A DNA stretch of 64,000 bases, from assembly GCF_014202475.1 (NCBI RefSeq), contig NZ_JACHGV010000002.1, positions 372,001 to 436,000 on the forward strand. Reading direction: 5' to 3'. This stretch comes from Streptomyces paradoxus (GTDB lineage Bacteria; Actinomycetota; Actinomycetes; Streptomycetales; Streptomycetaceae). The notes beneath the pieces were generated by a model that was given only the letters and a program-made list of their open reading frames with translations, did no database searches and was not told the DNA's origin. The translations under genes were made by a program, and so were the position numbers. Positions 7,249 through 17,039 of this stretch are shown piece after piece; positions within the stretch are counted from its first letter, which is position 1, and every line of letters begins with the position of its first letter.

Positions 7249-9176
7249 TGGCGGGGCCCATGGGGCGGATGATGGCCGGGGGCGGCCCCGACCAGCGCTC
7301 GCTGGACTTCAAGGGATCCGGCAAACGGCTCGTCGCGCAGTTCCGGCCGGAGCGCGCGACCATCTGCGTGCTGCTGCTGTGCGTGGTGCTCAGCGTCGGC
7401 CTCAACGTCGTCGGGCCGAAGATCCTCGGCAAGGCGACCGACCTGGTCTTCGCGGGCATCGTCGGGCGGGGCATGCCGGAGGGGGCGAGCAAGGAGCAGG
7501 TCCTCGACTCCATGCGGCAGCGCGGGGACGGGGACGTCGCCGACATGCTGCTCAGTACCGACTTCACCCCGGGTGAGGGCATCGACTTCACGGCCGTCGG
7601 GCATGTGCTGCTGCTCGCGCTGGGCGTGTTCGCGGTGGCCGGGCTCTTGATGGCGGTGGCGACACGGCTGGTGAACCGGGCCGTGAACCGCACGATGTTC
7701 CGGCTGCGCGAGGACGTCCAGACGAAGCTGTCGCGGCTGCCGCTGTCGTACTTCGACAAGCGGCAGCGCGGTGAGGTGCTGTCCCGGGCGACGAACGACA
7801 TCGACAACATCGGGCAGACGCTCCAGCAGTCGATGGGGCAGCTCATCAACTCGGTGCTGACCATCATCGGCGTGCTGGCGATGATGTTCTACGTCTCCTG
7901 GATCCTGGCGCTGGTCGCGCTGGTGACCGTGCCGCTGTCGTTCGTCGTGGCCACGCGCGTGGGCAAGCGGTCGCAGCCGCACTTCGTCCAGCAGTGGCGC
8001 TCCACGGGCCAGTTGAACGCGCACATCGAGGAGATGTACACCGGGCACGCCCTGGTGAAGGTGTTCGGGCGGCAGGAGGAGTCGGCCAAGCAGTTCGCCG
8101 AGCAGAACGACGCGCTGTACGAGGCGGGGTTCAAGGCGCAGTTCAACAGCGGGGTCATGCAGCCGCTGATGATGTTCGTGTCGAACCTCAACTACGTGCT
8201 GGTGGCGGTGGTGGGCGGGCTGCGGGTCGCCTCCGGCTCGCTGTCGATCGGTGACGTGCAGGCCTTCATCCAGTACTCGCGGCAGTTCTCCATGCCGCTG
8301 ACGCAGGTCGCCTCCATGGCGAACCTGGTGCAGTCGGGTGTCGCCTCGGCGGAGCGGGTCTTCGAGCTGCTCGACGCTGAGGAGCAGGGCGCCGACCCGG
8401 TACCGGGGGTGCGGCCGGAGGAGCTGCGCGGGCAGGTGGCGCTGGAGCACGTGTCGTTCCGCTACGACCCCGACAAGCCGCTCATCGAGGACCTGTCGCT
8501 GAAGGTCGAGCCCGGGCACACGGTGGCCATCGTCGGCCCGACGGGCGCCGGCAAGACGACGCTGGTCAACCTGCTGATGCGGTTCTACGACGTCACCGGC
8601 GGGCGCATCACCCTCGACGGGGTCGACATCGCGCGGATGTCCCGGGACGAACTGCGGGCCGGGATCGGCATGGTGCTCCAGGACACCTGGCTGTTCGGCG
8701 GCACGATCGCGGAGAACATCGCGTACGGGGCGTCCCGGAAGGTGACCCGCGGGGAGATCGAGGAGGCGGCCCGGGCCGCGCACGCGGACCGGTTCATCCG
8801 GACGCTGCCGGACGGGTACGACACGGTGATCGACGACGAGGGCACGGGCGTCAGCGCGGGTGAGAAGCAGCTCATCACCATCGCCCGGGCGTTCCTGTCC
8901 GACCCGGTGATCCTGGTGCTGGACGAGGCGACGAGCTCGGTCGACACGCGTACCGAGGTGCTGATTCAGAAGGCGATGGCCAAACTGGCGCACGGGCGTA
9001 CGTCGTTCGTCATCGCCCACCGGTTGTCGACGATCCGGGACGCCGACGCGATCCTCGTGATGGAGAACGGGTCGATCGTGGAGCAGGGCGCGCACGAGGA
9101 ACTGCTCGCGGCGGACGGGGCCTACGCGCGGTTGTACAAGGCGCAGTTCGCGCAGGCGGTGGCCGAGGTGGACTGA
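7248..9176 (+). CDS. ABC exporter half-transporter, subunit with canonical ATP site
   Basis: A 642-residue partner of the upstream half-transporter, starting at an ATG that shares one base with its TGA. The first 40 residues are Gly/Met-rich (GPMGRMMAGGGPDQRSLDF), then come six helices, with an insert of about 65 residues between helices 1 and 2. The nucleotide-binding domain has Walker A GPTGAGKTT (about 430) and Walker B ILVLDEATSSVD with catalytic Glu560. Its own signature is VSAGEKQ (about 536) rather than LSGGQ. In a heterodimer this pairs its full Walker site with the partner's good signature, and the partner's poor Walker site with this poor signature, as known for asymmetric ABC exporters. 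Confidence 0.85.
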   Translation: MAGPMGRMMAGGGPDQRSLDFKGSGKRLVAQFRPERATICVLLLCVVLSVGLNVVGPKILGKATDLVFAGIVGRGMPEGASKEQVLDSMRQRGDGDVADMLLSTDFTPGEGIDFTAVGHVLLLALGVFAVAGLLMAVATRLVNRAVNRTMFRLREDVQTKLSRLPLSYFDKRQRGEVLSRATNDIDNIGQTLQQSMGQLINSVLTIIGVLAMMFYVSWILALVALVTVPLSFVVATRVGKRSQPHFVQQWRSTGQLNAHIEEMYTGHALVKVFGRQEESAKQFAEQNDALYEAGFKAQFNSGVMQPLMMFVSNLNYVLVAVVGGLRVASGSLSIGDVQAFIQYSRQFSMPLTQVASMANLVQSGVASAERVFELLDAEEQGADPVPGVRPEELRGQVALEHVSFRYDPDKPLIEDLSLKVEPGHTVAIVGPTGAGKTTLVNLLMRFYDVTGGRITLDGVDIARMSRDELRAGIGMVLQDTWLFGGTIAENIAYGASRKVTRGEIEEAARAAHADRFIRTLPDGYDTVIDDEGTGVSAGEKQLITIARAFLSDPVILVLDEATSSVDTRTEVLIQKAMAKLAHGRTSFVIAHRLSTIRDADAILVMENGSIVEQGAHEELLAADGAYARLYKAQFAQAVAEVD

Positions 9177-9209
9177 GTCGCGATCCGGGGTGCCGAGTGG
9201 GGTCACGGG

Positions 9210-9262
9210 GCGGCTGCGGGTCCGGTGGGGGCCGGTCGCGCAGTTCCCCGCGCCCCTCGGGG
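9210..9262. repeat. dispersed intergenic repeat, copy 2
   Basis: The block around GGTCGCGCAGTTCCCCGC followed by GCCCCTCGGGG lies in the convergent gap between the ABC exporter and the sigma factor. The core GTCGCGCAGTTCCCCGCG recurs exactly at 17047-17064. The position between two gene ends fits a bidirectional transcription stop. Confidence 0.55.
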
Positions 9263-9280
9263 ACGTGCAGTGACGCCCCT

Positions 9281-10606
9281 TCAGTCCAGATAGCCCCTCA
9301 GCTGGTCCGCGAAGGCGTGATCACGCAGCTTGTTGAGGGTCTTGGACTCGATCTGCCGTATCCGTTCCCTGGTCACGCCGAAGATGCGGCCGATCTCCTC
9401 CAGCGTGCGCGGGCGGCCGTCCGCCAGGCCGTAGCGGAGTTGGACCACCTTCCGCTCCCGCTCCCCCAGCGTCGACAGGACCGCCTCCAGGTGCTCCCTG
9501 AGCAGCAGGAACGCCGCCGACTCGACGGGGGAAGCCGCGTCGCCGTCCTCGATGAGGTCGCCGAGGGCGACGTCGTCCTCCTCGCCGACGGGCGCGTGCA
9601 GCGACACCGGCTCCTGGGCGAGGCGAAGGACCTCGCTGACCCGCTCCGGCGCCAGGTCCAGGTGGGCCGCGACCTCCTCGGGCGTCGGCTCGTACCCACG
9701 CTCCTGCAGCATCCGCCGCTGGACCCGTACGACCCGGTTGATGAGCTCCACGACGTGGACCGGGACCCGTATCGTGCGGGCCTGGTCGGCCAGGGCGCGG
9801 GACATGGCCTGGCGGATCCACCACGTCGCGTACGTGGAGAACTTGTAGCCGCGGGCGTAGTCGAACTTCTCGACGGCCCTGATCAGGCCGAGGTTGCCCT
9901 CCTGGACGAGGTCGAGCATGGTCAGGCCGCGGCCGACGTAGCGCTTGGCCACCGACACGACCAGGCGCAGGTTCGCCTCGATGAGGCGGCGCTTGGCCAT
10001 GCGGCCCATGACGACGAGCCGGTCCAGGTCCAGGGCGAGCTGGCTGTCCAGATCGGGGGTGAGCCGCAGCTTCTCCTCCGCGAAGAGGCCGGCCTCGACG
10101 CGGCGGGCGAGTTCGACCTCCTCGGCGGCGGTCAGCAGGGGGATGCGGCCGATCTCCCGCAGGTACTGGCGGAACAGGTCCGAGGAGGGACTGCCGCTCT
10201 CGGTGCGCAGGGGCGGCGGTTCGACGGCTTCGGGCACCTCGGCCGGCTCGACGGCACCGGCGGGCGGCTCCTCCGGCTCCGGTTCCGCCTCGGGATGGTG
10301 CACGGCACGGCTCTGCGCGGGGACCGCGGACAGGGCGTCGGCCTCCGCGTCCGGCGCGGTCCCGTCGGCGCCGGGGGCAGCACCGGCGTCGGTCTGGGTG
10401 AGGGTCTGGGTCTGCACGGGGGCGACCTCCAGGATGATCGCTGCCAGGGGGTACGGCAGCGGTACTTCGGGGGCGGAGTCGACGGCCTCGCCGCTTTCCG
10501 TCCCGTACGGGATGAGCGGAACCGCGGGGGTCTGGGACCCGTCGGTGACGGATCGGCCGCGCTCCGAGGACTCAGGCACCGCAACCCAGTGTGGGGTAAG
10601 ACACAT
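9281..10606 (-). CDS. hrdA: RNA polymerase principal-type sigma factor, HrdA-like
   Basis: A sigma-70 protein of about 441 residues. After a Pro/Glu/Ala-rich N-terminal tail of about 140 residues comes region 1.2 ([18 protein letters not shown]), region 2 with the core-binding and -10-melting block ([20 protein letters not shown] and [12 protein letters not shown]), region 3, and region 4 with a helix-turn-helix ([20 protein letters not shown]). The WWIRQA and RERIRQIE blocks place it with principal (group 1/2) sigma factors. Streptomyces carry several; HrdA is chosen from the gene neighbourhood, with dnaG nearby. HrdB is less likely because its tail is longer and lysine-rich. The start is uncertain: ATG at 10606 or GTG at 10615. 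Confidence 0.8.
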   Translation of the reverse strand: MCLTPHWVAVPESSERGRSVTDGSQTPAVPLIPYGTESGEAVDSAPEVPLPYPLAAIILEVAPVQTQTLTQTDAGAAPGADGTAPDAEADALSAVPAQSRAVHHPEAEPEPEEPPAGAVEPAEVPEAVEPPPLRTESGSPSSDLFRQYLREIGRIPLLTAAEEVELARRVEAGLFAEEKLRLTPDLDSQLALDLDRLVVMGRMAKRRLIEANLRLVVSVAKRYVGRGLTMLDLVQEGNLGLIRAVEKFDYARGYKFSTYATWWIRQAMSRALADQARTIRVPVHVVELINRVVRVQRRMLQERGYEPTPEEVAAHLDLAPERVSEVLRLAQEPVSLHAPVGEEDDVALGDLIEDGDAASPVESAAFLLLREHLEAVLSTLGERERKVVQLRYGLADGRPRTLEEIGRIFGVTRERIRQIESKTLNKLRDHAFADQLRGYLD

Positions 10607-10718
10607 GGTCGCCACGAGGGGCGTGCGATGACTTTTTGCTTCCGGTCCGTGACCGCGCGATCGCCCCCGGTGGGAAATCCGGATGCCTCACGCGCCGCTG
10701 GTCTGCGACGATCATCCG

Positions 10719-11336
10719 ATGTCCGCTTCCCTGTACGAGTCACATGTGACGGTCCGCTGCTCCGGCCCCGACGAGTCCGCCCGGCTGGGCCGGTGGGCGG
10801 CGGCGGGCGGGTTCAAGCTCACGCACATCGTGCTGGCCAGGGGCCGGATGCGCGACCAGCCGATGCTCACCCTGTCCGGTTCGCCGTCGTACGCCCGCGA
10901 ATCGGCGCGCGTGCGAGAAGTCGCCGCGCGTTTGCGGGCGGACGGCTTCGACCCGGTGCGCGTGAAGATCGAGTCGTCGCTCTGGGCGCCGGAGGTGCCG
11001 CGCCGGCCCTGCGACGACGGGCGCTACTTCGAGCACCACGTGAAGCTGCGGCTCACCGCGGACACGGACCTCGCGGTTCTCGCGGCGCGCGTCGTGCCGC
11101 ACGGCGCCCATCTGTCCTGGAACGCCCGGCGGGTGCGGGGCGAGCACCACGAGCGGTTCGTGACCCAGCGCTGCCACGCGGTGGACGCCGAAGGCGCGGG
11201 CCGGGCACTGGAGCGGCTGCTGGCCGAGCTGGGCGGCTGTGAAGTGCTCGGTGTGGAGCGGGAGTTCGTGCTGCACGACAGTGATGTGTCGGTGGACGAC
11301 GGATGGCTCGGTGAGCCGATGGGGGTATCGGGATGA
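10719..11336 (+). CDS. conserved protein of unknown function coupled to a nucleotidyltransferase gene
   Basis: A 205-residue soluble protein with no recognised family. It begins with a strand-rich segment (SLYESHVTVRCSG), has a repeated HVTVRC / HVKLRL pattern (about residues 8 and 110) suggesting two related alpha/beta halves, and ends with a short acidic tail. There is no signal peptide or membrane helix. Its TGA overlaps the ATG of the next gene (ATGA), so the two proteins are made together and may act together. The ATG at 10719 is preferred over one at 10683 because the upstream residues are low-quality. It is divergent from the sigma-factor gene. Confidence 0.55.
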   Translation: MSASLYESHVTVRCSGPDESARLGRWAAAGGFKLTHIVLARGRMRDQPMLTLSGSPSYARESARVREVAARLRADGFDPVRVKIESSLWAPEVPRRPCDDGRYFEHHVKLRLTADTDLAVLAARVVPHGAHLSWNARRVRGEHHERFVTQRCHAVDAEGAGRALERLLAELGGCEVLGVEREFVLHDSDVSVDDGWLGEPMGVSG

Positions 11337-12328
11337 AACAGTCGTGGCAGGGCTTCGGATGGGCGAACACGGAGATTCCCCGGGAGCCGCTCGACGACGC
11401 CACCCGCAGGGCGGAGCACCTGCCGAGGACGCTGCGTCCGGTGCCGGGGGACGACGTGGTGCAGCGCCCGGTGTTCGAGCCGGCGCTGAAGCACCTCCAC
11501 AACGCCTATCGCGCCACCGACCCGAGCTTCGCCGACCCGGAGCGGGGCGAGGCCTGGCGGGCGGCCCGCCGGCAGGCGCTGCACCTGGTGCTGGCCGCGA
11601 TCAGCGGCTCGGAGTGGGTGGACTCATTGGTGCTGCGGGGCAGCGTGCTGATGTCGGCGTGGTTCGGGGAGGCCGCGCGTGAGCCCGGTGACCTGGACTT
11701 CGTCGTCGTTCCGCACACCTGGCGGATGGAGGACGGCCGGACGGACCGGATGCTGAGCGGGATCGCGGCGGCGGCACAGGAGCTGGCCGGGGCGCGGGGG
11801 CCGGGGGTCGGGATCTCGGCGCGCGGCGCGGTGGTGGAGGACATCTGGACGTACGACCGCGTACCAGGCCGGCGCATGGTGCTCCCCTGGGGCGCGCCAG
11901 GCCTGCCCGGCGGCCACGTCCAGCTGGACTTCGTCTTCAACGAGCGGCTGCCCGAGGGACCCGAGCTCGTCGAGCTGCCGGGCGGTGCGCTCGTCCAGGC
12001 CGCGACGCCGGAGCTGTCGCTGGCATGGAAGCTGCTGTGGGTGATCAACGACGTGCACACCCAGGGCAAGGACCTGTACGACGCCGTCCTGCTGGCCGAG
12101 CGGTACCCGCTGCGTTACGAGCTGCTGCACGAGGTGTTCCGGCTGTCGGGCGAGTGGCCGTACCCGTATCGCGAGAAGATCCTCCTGGAGGACGTGGTGG
12201 AGGCGGTCGGCTACGTGGAGTGGAACCACTTCGTCACCGAGTACCCGCGGTTCCGGGACGACGAGCGGGAGTTCGCCGAGCGGCTGGTGCGCGCGGTGAC
12301 GCCGACCTTCGAGGGGGCCGGGGCCTGA
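11333..12328 (+). CDS. AbiEii-like nucleotidyltransferase family protein
   Basis: A 331-residue protein with the layout of the AbiEii/MenT nucleotidyltransferase fold. Seen: LRGSVLMSAWFG with the GS motif at 103-104, EPGDLDFVV with the metal-binding Asp pair at 120 and 122, a third carboxylate in HVQLDFVF (about 199), and a basic helix WVINDVHTQGKDLYDAVLLAE near 236-256 matching the K-D-x-x-D signature of these enzymes. All catalytic positions look intact, so activity is plausible. In toxin-antitoxin systems such enzymes modify tRNA or other targets, but the upstream partner here does not look like a known antitoxin. It ends 6 bp from the convergent primase gene. Confidence 0.65.
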   Translation: MKQSWQGFGWANTEIPREPLDDATRRAEHLPRTLRPVPGDDVVQRPVFEPALKHLHNAYRATDPSFADPERGEAWRAARRQALHLVLAAISGSEWVDSLVLRGSVLMSAWFGEAAREPGDLDFVVVPHTWRMEDGRTDRMLSGIAAAAQELAGARGPGVGISARGAVVEDIWTYDRVPGRRMVLPWGAPGLPGGHVQLDFVFNERLPEGPELVELPGGALVQAATPELSLAWKLLWVINDVHTQGKDLYDAVLLAERYPLRYELLHEVFRLSGEWPYPYREKILLEDVVEAVGYVEWNHFVTEYPRFRDDEREFAERLVRAVTPTFEGAGA

Positions 12329-12334
12329 CCCGTG

Positions 12335-14254
12335 TCAGAGCGCGGCGGCGCCGTGTTCCCGGAGGGTCTGGTCGTACTGCTGGAGGACCCACAGCTCGTT
12401 CTGCACGGCGGCGAGCTGGGCCGGGTCGCCGTGGGTGCCGAGGCGGGTGAGCTGGCTGGTGATGTCACGGATGCGGCGTTCGACGGCGCGGCGGCGGACG
12501 GTGACCAGCTGGGCGCCGGCGTAGACCTCGTCGACCCCCTTCACGCCCTTGTGGAGCATGATCGCCTCGACGGCCAGCTCCGTGACCATCGCGCGGACGG
12601 CGTCGTCCGGGGCGGCCTCACGGACCCTGACCAGGTAGTCCTGGGGGTCGGCGACGCCCGGTTCGGCGCCGCCCGCGTCCTGGATGGCCTGGCGGACGGC
12701 GGCGTAGGGCGGGGCGGTGAACTCGTCCACGCCGTACGCGTCGAAGGCCGGGGAGACCAACTCGGGGCGCTGGAGGGCGAGTTTGAGGAGTTCCCGCTCG
12801 GTGGCGAAGACGGGGTTGCGGAGGTTGAGGGCCGGGCCTCGGGGGGTGGCATGCTGGGGCGGGCCGGCGTACTGCCTGCCCTGCTGCTGCCGCTCCGGGG
12901 CCGGGCCCTTGCCGCCGCGGTCGCGGGCCCAGCGGGCCAGCTGCGCCACCCGCTTGACCACGAACTGGGTGTCGAGGATGCCGAGCATGCCGGCGAGCTG
13001 GACGGCGACCTCGTGCTGGGCGCCGCTGTTCTTGATGCGGGCGACGATCGGGGCGGCCTCGTCCAGCGCGGACGCGCGGCCCGCCGGGGTGTCGAGGTCG
13101 TAGCGGCTCACGATCTGGCGCAGGGCGAACTCGAAGAGCGGGGTGCGGGGTTCGACCAGGTCGGCGACGGCCTCGTCGCCCTTGGCGAGGCGCAGGTCGC
13201 AGGGGTCCATGCCGTCGGGGGCGATGGCGATGTACGTCTCGGCGGCGAACTTCTGGTCGTCCTCGAAGGCGCGCAGGGCCGCCTTCTGGCCGGCGGCGTC
13301 GCCGTCGAAGGTGAAGATGACGCGGGCCGAGCCGTTGTCCATGAGCAGCCGGCGCAGGATCTTGATGTGGTCGCCGCCGAAGGCGGTGCCGCAGGTGGCG
13401 ATGGCGGTCGTCACACCGGCGAGGTGGCAGGCCATGACGTCCGTATAGCCCTCGACGACGACCGCGCGGGACGCCTTGGCGATGTCCTTCTTCGCCAGGT
13501 CGATGCCGTAGAGGACCTGGGACTTCTTGTAGATCGCCGTGTCGGGCGTGTTCAGGTACTTCGGGCCGTTGTCCGCCTCGTAGAGCTTGCGGGCGCCGAA
13601 GCCGACGACGTCGCCGCCGATGTCGCGGATGGGCCACATCAGCCGGCCGCGGAAGCGGTCGATGGGGCCGCGGCGGCCCTCCTGGGAGAGGCCGGAGAGG
13701 ATGAGCTCCTTGTCGGTGAAGCCCTTGCCGCGCAGATAGCGCGTGAGGTGGTCCCAGCCCTGGGGGCTGTAGCCGACGGAGAAGTGCTGGGCGGCGGCCT
13801 GGTCGAAGCCGCGCTCGGCGAGGAACTGGCGGCCGGTGTCGGCCTCCGGGCTCGTGGCCAGCTGTTCCACGTACCAGTCGGCGGCGATCTTGTGGGCCTC
13901 GACCAGGCGGATGCGCTCACCGCGCTGGTGGGAGGGGTTGTAGCCGCCCTCCTCGTAGCGCAGGGTGATGCCCGCCTGGCCGGCCAGGCGCTCGACCGCC
14001 TCCGAGAAGGAGAGGTGGTCGATCTTCATCACGAACGTGATGGTGTCGCCGCCCTCCTGGCAGCCGAAGCAGTGGAAGAACCCCTTGCTCGGGCTGACCT
14101 GGAAGGAGGGCGACTTCTCGTCGTGGAACGGGCAGAGTCCCTTCAGGTTCCCGCCGCCCGCGTTGCGCAGCTGGAGGTACTCGGACACCACGGCGTCGAT
14201 CGGGACCGCGTCCCGTACCGCCTTCACGTCCTCGTCGTTGATCCGTCCTGCCAC
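12335..14254 (-). CDS. dnaG: DNA primase DnaG
   Basis: A 639-residue primase that makes RNA primers at the replication fork. The N-terminal CHC2 zinc ribbon is complete (Cys41, His44, Cys62, Cys65 in LCPFHDEK...FFHCFGCQ). The RNA-polymerase core and Toprim domain follow, with VVVEGYTDVMACH holding the catalytic Glu and FTFDGDAAGQKA the DGD metal motif. A flexible linker near residues 425-465 precedes the C-terminal helicase-binding domain. Length is normal for actinobacteria. It ends tail to tail with the nucleotidyltransferase gene. Confidence 0.95.
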   Translation of the reverse strand: MAGRINDEDVKAVRDAVPIDAVVSEYLQLRNAGGGNLKGLCPFHDEKSPSFQVSPSKGFFHCFGCQEGGDTITFVMKIDHLSFSEAVERLAGQAGITLRYEEGGYNPSHQRGERIRLVEAHKIAADWYVEQLATSPEADTGRQFLAERGFDQAAAQHFSVGYSPQGWDHLTRYLRGKGFTDKELILSGLSQEGRRGPIDRFRGRLMWPIRDIGGDVVGFGARKLYEADNGPKYLNTPDTAIYKKSQVLYGIDLAKKDIAKASRAVVVEGYTDVMACHLAGVTTAIATCGTAFGGDHIKILRRLLMDNGSARVIFTFDGDAAGQKAALRAFEDDQKFAAETYIAIAPDGMDPCDLRLAKGDEAVADLVEPRTPLFEFALRQIVSRYDLDTPAGRASALDEAAPIVARIKNSGAQHEVAVQLAGMLGILDTQFVVKRVAQLARWARDRGGKGPAPERQQQGRQYAGPPQHATPRGPALNLRNPVFATERELLKLALQRPELVSPAFDAYGVDEFTAPPYAAVRQAIQDAGGAEPGVADPQDYLVRVREAAPDDAVRAMVTELAVEAIMLHKGVKGVDEVYAGAQLVTVRRRAVERRIRDITSQLTRLGTHGDPAQLAAVQNELWVLQQYDQTLREHGAAAL

Positions 14255-14283
14255 GCGTGAATTCTACGGGGGCGGACCGACAG

Positions 14284-15549
14284 CTACGGTGCGAGGCTGT
14301 CGAGCGGGACGTGCGGGTCCGCCAGCGACTCGGTGTCCACGCGGGCCCGGGAGCGGACCAGGCGCTGGATCTTGTCCGTGACGTCCCACACATTGACGTT
14401 CATCCCGGCCAGGACCCGGCCGTCCTTCACCCAGAACGCGATGAACTCGCGTTTCCCGGCGTCCCCGCGGATCACCACTTGGTCGTAGCTGCCCGGGGGC
14501 GCCCAGCCGGAGTACTCCATGCCCAGGTCGTACTGGTCGGAGAAGAAGTAGGGCACCCGGTCGTACGTCACCTCGCGGCCCAGCATGGAGCGCGCCGCTG
14601 CCGGGCCGCCGTTGAGGGCGTTGGCCCAGTGCTCGACGCGCACCCGTGTGCCGAAGAGGGGGTGCGGGAAGGAGACGACGTCGCCGGCCGCGTAGACGTC
14701 CGGGTCGGAGGTGCGCAGCCGCTCGTCGACGACGATGCCGCCGCCGTGGGCCCGGTCGGCGATCTCCAGGCCGGCCGCCTCGGCGAGGTGGGTGCGCGGG
14801 GCCGCGCCGATCGCCGCCAGCACGTCGTGCGCCGGGTGCTCCTCGCCGTCGTCGGTGCGGGCCGCGAGGACCATGCCGTCCTGGCCGACGATCTCCGTCA
14901 GCCGCCTGCCGAAGTGGAAGCGCACCCCGTGCTCGCGGTGCAGCTCGGCGAAGAGCCCGCCGAGCTCCGGGCCGAGCACGCCGTGCAGCGGGGTCGGCCC
15001 GTGCTCGACGACCGTGACCTCCGCGCCGTACTCGCGGGCCGCCGCCGCGACCTCCAGGCCGATCCAGCCGGCACCGGCGATGACGAGGTGGCCGTTGTCC
15101 CGGCCGAGGTTGGTCAGGACGTGTTTGAGGCGCTCGGCGTGGGCCAGGCGGCGCAGGTGATGCACGCCGGCCAGGTCCGTGCCCGGCACGTCGAGGCGGC
15201 GGGGCTCGGCGCCGGTCGCCAGGAGCAGCTTGTCGTAGCGGACGACGGTGCCGTCCTCGCCGAAGCGGACCGTCTTCGCCGTGCGGTCGACCGCGTCGAC
15301 CGTCTGGCCGAGGTGGAGCTCGATGTCGTTGGCCGCGTACCAGGCGGGTTCGTGCACGAAGACGCTGTCGCGCTCCTCCTTGCCGAGGAGGTACCCCTTG
15401 GACAGGGGCGGGCGCTCGTAGGGGTGGTCGCGTTCGTCGCAGATCAGTATCACGCGGCCGGTGAAGCCCTCCGCGCGGAGCGTCTCCGCCGCCTTGGCGC
15501 CGGCCAGTCCGCCTCCGACGATGACGAATGTCTGATCCGCGTCGACCAC
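14284..15549 (-). CDS. FAD-dependent NAD(P)H:ferredoxin reductase-type oxidoreductase
   Basis: A 421-residue flavoprotein of the ferredoxin/rubredoxin reductase group that feeds electrons to oxygenases or P450s. It has an N-terminal FAD-binding motif (FVIVGGGLAGAKAAETLR, residues 8-25), an ATG-type motif (LLLATGAEPRRLD), a second dinucleotide motif for NAD(P)H (LVIAGAGWIGLEVAAAARE) and a C-terminal FAD motif (DVYAAGDVVSFP), followed by a reductase C-terminal domain with FFSDQYDLGMEYSGWAP. The GTG start at 15549 follows GAGGAGG at normal spacing. No ferredoxin or P450 gene is adjacent, so its partner is elsewhere. It lies 29 bp upstream of dnaG on the same strand. Confidence 0.85.
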   Translation of the reverse strand: MVDADQTFVIVGGGLAGAKAAETLRAEGFTGRVILICDERDHPYERPPLSKGYLLGKEERDSVFVHEPAWYAANDIELHLGQTVDAVDRTAKTVRFGEDGTVVRYDKLLLATGAEPRRLDVPGTDLAGVHHLRRLAHAERLKHVLTNLGRDNGHLVIAGAGWIGLEVAAAAREYGAEVTVVEHGPTPLHGVLGPELGGLFAELHREHGVRFHFGRRLTEIVGQDGMVLAARTDDGEEHPAHDVLAAIGAAPRTHLAEAAGLEIADRAHGGGIVVDERLRTSDPDVYAAGDVVSFPHPLFGTRVRVEHWANALNGGPAAARSMLGREVTYDRVPYFFSDQYDLGMEYSGWAPPGSYDQVVIRGDAGKREFIAFWVKDGRVLAGMNVNVWDVTDKIQRLVRSRARVDTESLADPHVPLDSLAP

Positions 15550-15683
15550 GTGATGCCTCCTCGAAACTGTGTCGCCACTTGCGAGCGTCCCGCACGGAGC
15601 GTGGCGCGGGAAGGGGGAGTGACCCGATCAGGCCACGGAGGGTCACAGGGGAGGGTGCTCGCGCCCCGCCCGTCACGTCAGTC

Positions 15684-16961
15684 TCATGCCTGCCCCGTCA
15701 GACGGACGTGAAGCGAACGGGCGGAGGTGTCGGTGAGGGAGGCGATCTGGTCGACGATCACCCGCTTGCGCGCCCGGTCGTCCGCCGCCTGGTCGAACAG
15801 GGCGCGGAACTGCGGGTCCAGGCCGTCCGGGGCGCGGGCGGTGAGCGCCTCGGCGAGTTCGGCGACGACGATCCGCTGGTCGGCACGCAGCCGTTCCTGC
15901 TCGGCGCGCTGCATCACGTAGAGGTCGGCGACGGCTTTGAGCACGGCGCATTCCATCCGGGTCTCGCGCGGGACGACCAGCTCGGCGGCGTAACGGGTGA
16001 GCCGTCCGGCCCCGTACGCGGTGCGGGTCGCGGTCTCGGCGGCCAGGCAGAAGCGGCCGATGAGCTGGCTGGTGGCGTCCTTGAGGCGGGCCTGGGCGAC
16101 GGCCGTGCCGTCGTAGCCGTGCGGCCACCACTCCTGGGCGAGCAGCCGGTCCAGGGCCTCGGCGAGCTCGGCGGGGTCGGTGCCGGCGGGCACGTACCGG
16201 CCGCGGGCGACCTCGAAGACGTCCCGGCGTTCGGGGTCGGCCTGGAGGCAGTTCGGGTCGATGTGGCCGGCGTGCAGGCCGTCCTCCACGTCGTGCACCG
16301 AGTAGGCCACGTCGTCGGACCAGTCCATGACCTGCGCCTCGAAGCAGGTGCGGGTGCCGGGGGCGTCCTTGCGGAGCCAGTCGAAGACCGGGCGGTCGTC
16401 CTCGTAGACGCCGAACTTGTTCGAGGCCGGGTCGGTCGGGTGGGCGCCGCGGGGCCAGGGGTACTTGGTGGCGGCGTCGAGGGCGGCGCGGGTGAGGTTG
16501 AGGCCGACGGATCCCTCCGGGGTGAACCGTTTGGGCTCGATGCGGGTGAGGAGCCGGAGGGACTGGGCGTTGCCCTCGAAGCCGCCGCAGTCCGACGCGA
16601 ACTCGTTGAGGGCCTGTTCGCCGTTGTGGCCGAAGGGCGGGTGTCCCAGGTCGTGGGAGAGGCAGGCGGCTTCCACGAGATCCGGGTCGCAGCCGAGGGC
16701 CGCGCCGAGTTCGCGGCCGACCTGGGCGCATTCGAGGGAGTGGGTGAGGCGGGTGCGGGGGCTGGCGTCCCAGGCGGGGCCCAGGGTGCCGGGCGTCACC
16801 ACTTGGGTCTTGCCGGCCAGTCTTCTGAGGGCGGCGGAGTGGAGGACCCTTGCCCTGTCGCGTTGGAAAGCTGTGCGGCCGGGGCGTTTGTCGGGTTCCG
16901 GGGCCCAGCGGTCGACTGACGTCGGGTCGTAGGCCGGGGGGTTCTGTGCGGTGCCTGCCAT
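15684..16961 (-). CDS. dgt: deoxyguanosinetriphosphate triphosphohydrolase
   Basis: A 425-residue HD-domain enzyme that cleaves dGTP (or dNTPs) to nucleoside and triphosphate. Seen: the arginine/His block [18 protein letters not shown] (about 70-87), the HD metal site [21 protein letters not shown], and the downstream [15 protein letters not shown] with the second metal-binding Asp. These are hallmarks of the dGTPase family. It faces away from the chelatase gene across a repeat-bearing gap and points toward the flavoprotein and primase genes, fitting a DNA-metabolism cluster. The ATG at 16961 has only a weak ribosome binding site. Confidence 0.9.
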   Translation of the reverse strand: MAGTAQNPPAYDPTSVDRWAPEPDKRPGRTAFQRDRARVLHSAALRRLAGKTQVVTPGTLGPAWDASPRTRLTHSLECAQVGRELGAALGCDPDLVEAACLSHDLGHPPFGHNGEQALNEFASDCGGFEGNAQSLRLLTRIEPKRFTPEGSVGLNLTRAALDAATKYPWPRGAHPTDPASNKFGVYEDDRPVFDWLRKDAPGTRTCFEAQVMDWSDDVAYSVHDVEDGLHAGHIDPNCLQADPERRDVFEVARGRYVPAGTDPAELAEALDRLLAQEWWPHGYDGTAVAQARLKDATSQLIGRFCLAAETATRTAYGAGRLTRYAAELVVPRETRMECAVLKAVADLYVMQRAEQERLRADQRIVVAELAEALTARAPDGLDPQFRALFDQAADDRARKRVIVDQIASLTDTSARSLHVRLTGQA

Positions 16962-17039
16962 GTGTCGACAGTACGGGCACGGGTGCGCAGTGCGCCGTCG
17001 CGTGTGCCGAGTCCGGTGGTGTGGCGTGTGCGGGCCGTC

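Noticed and set aside
11333..12328. Classical type IV toxin-antitoxin system
   Set aside because: The enzyme looks AbiEii-like, but the partner gene shows no AbiEi winged-helix or COG5340-like features, so a named system is not claimed.
14257..15711. Long + strand frame opposite the flavoprotein gene
   Set aside because: Its content is a mirror of a well-conserved gene and shows no family match.
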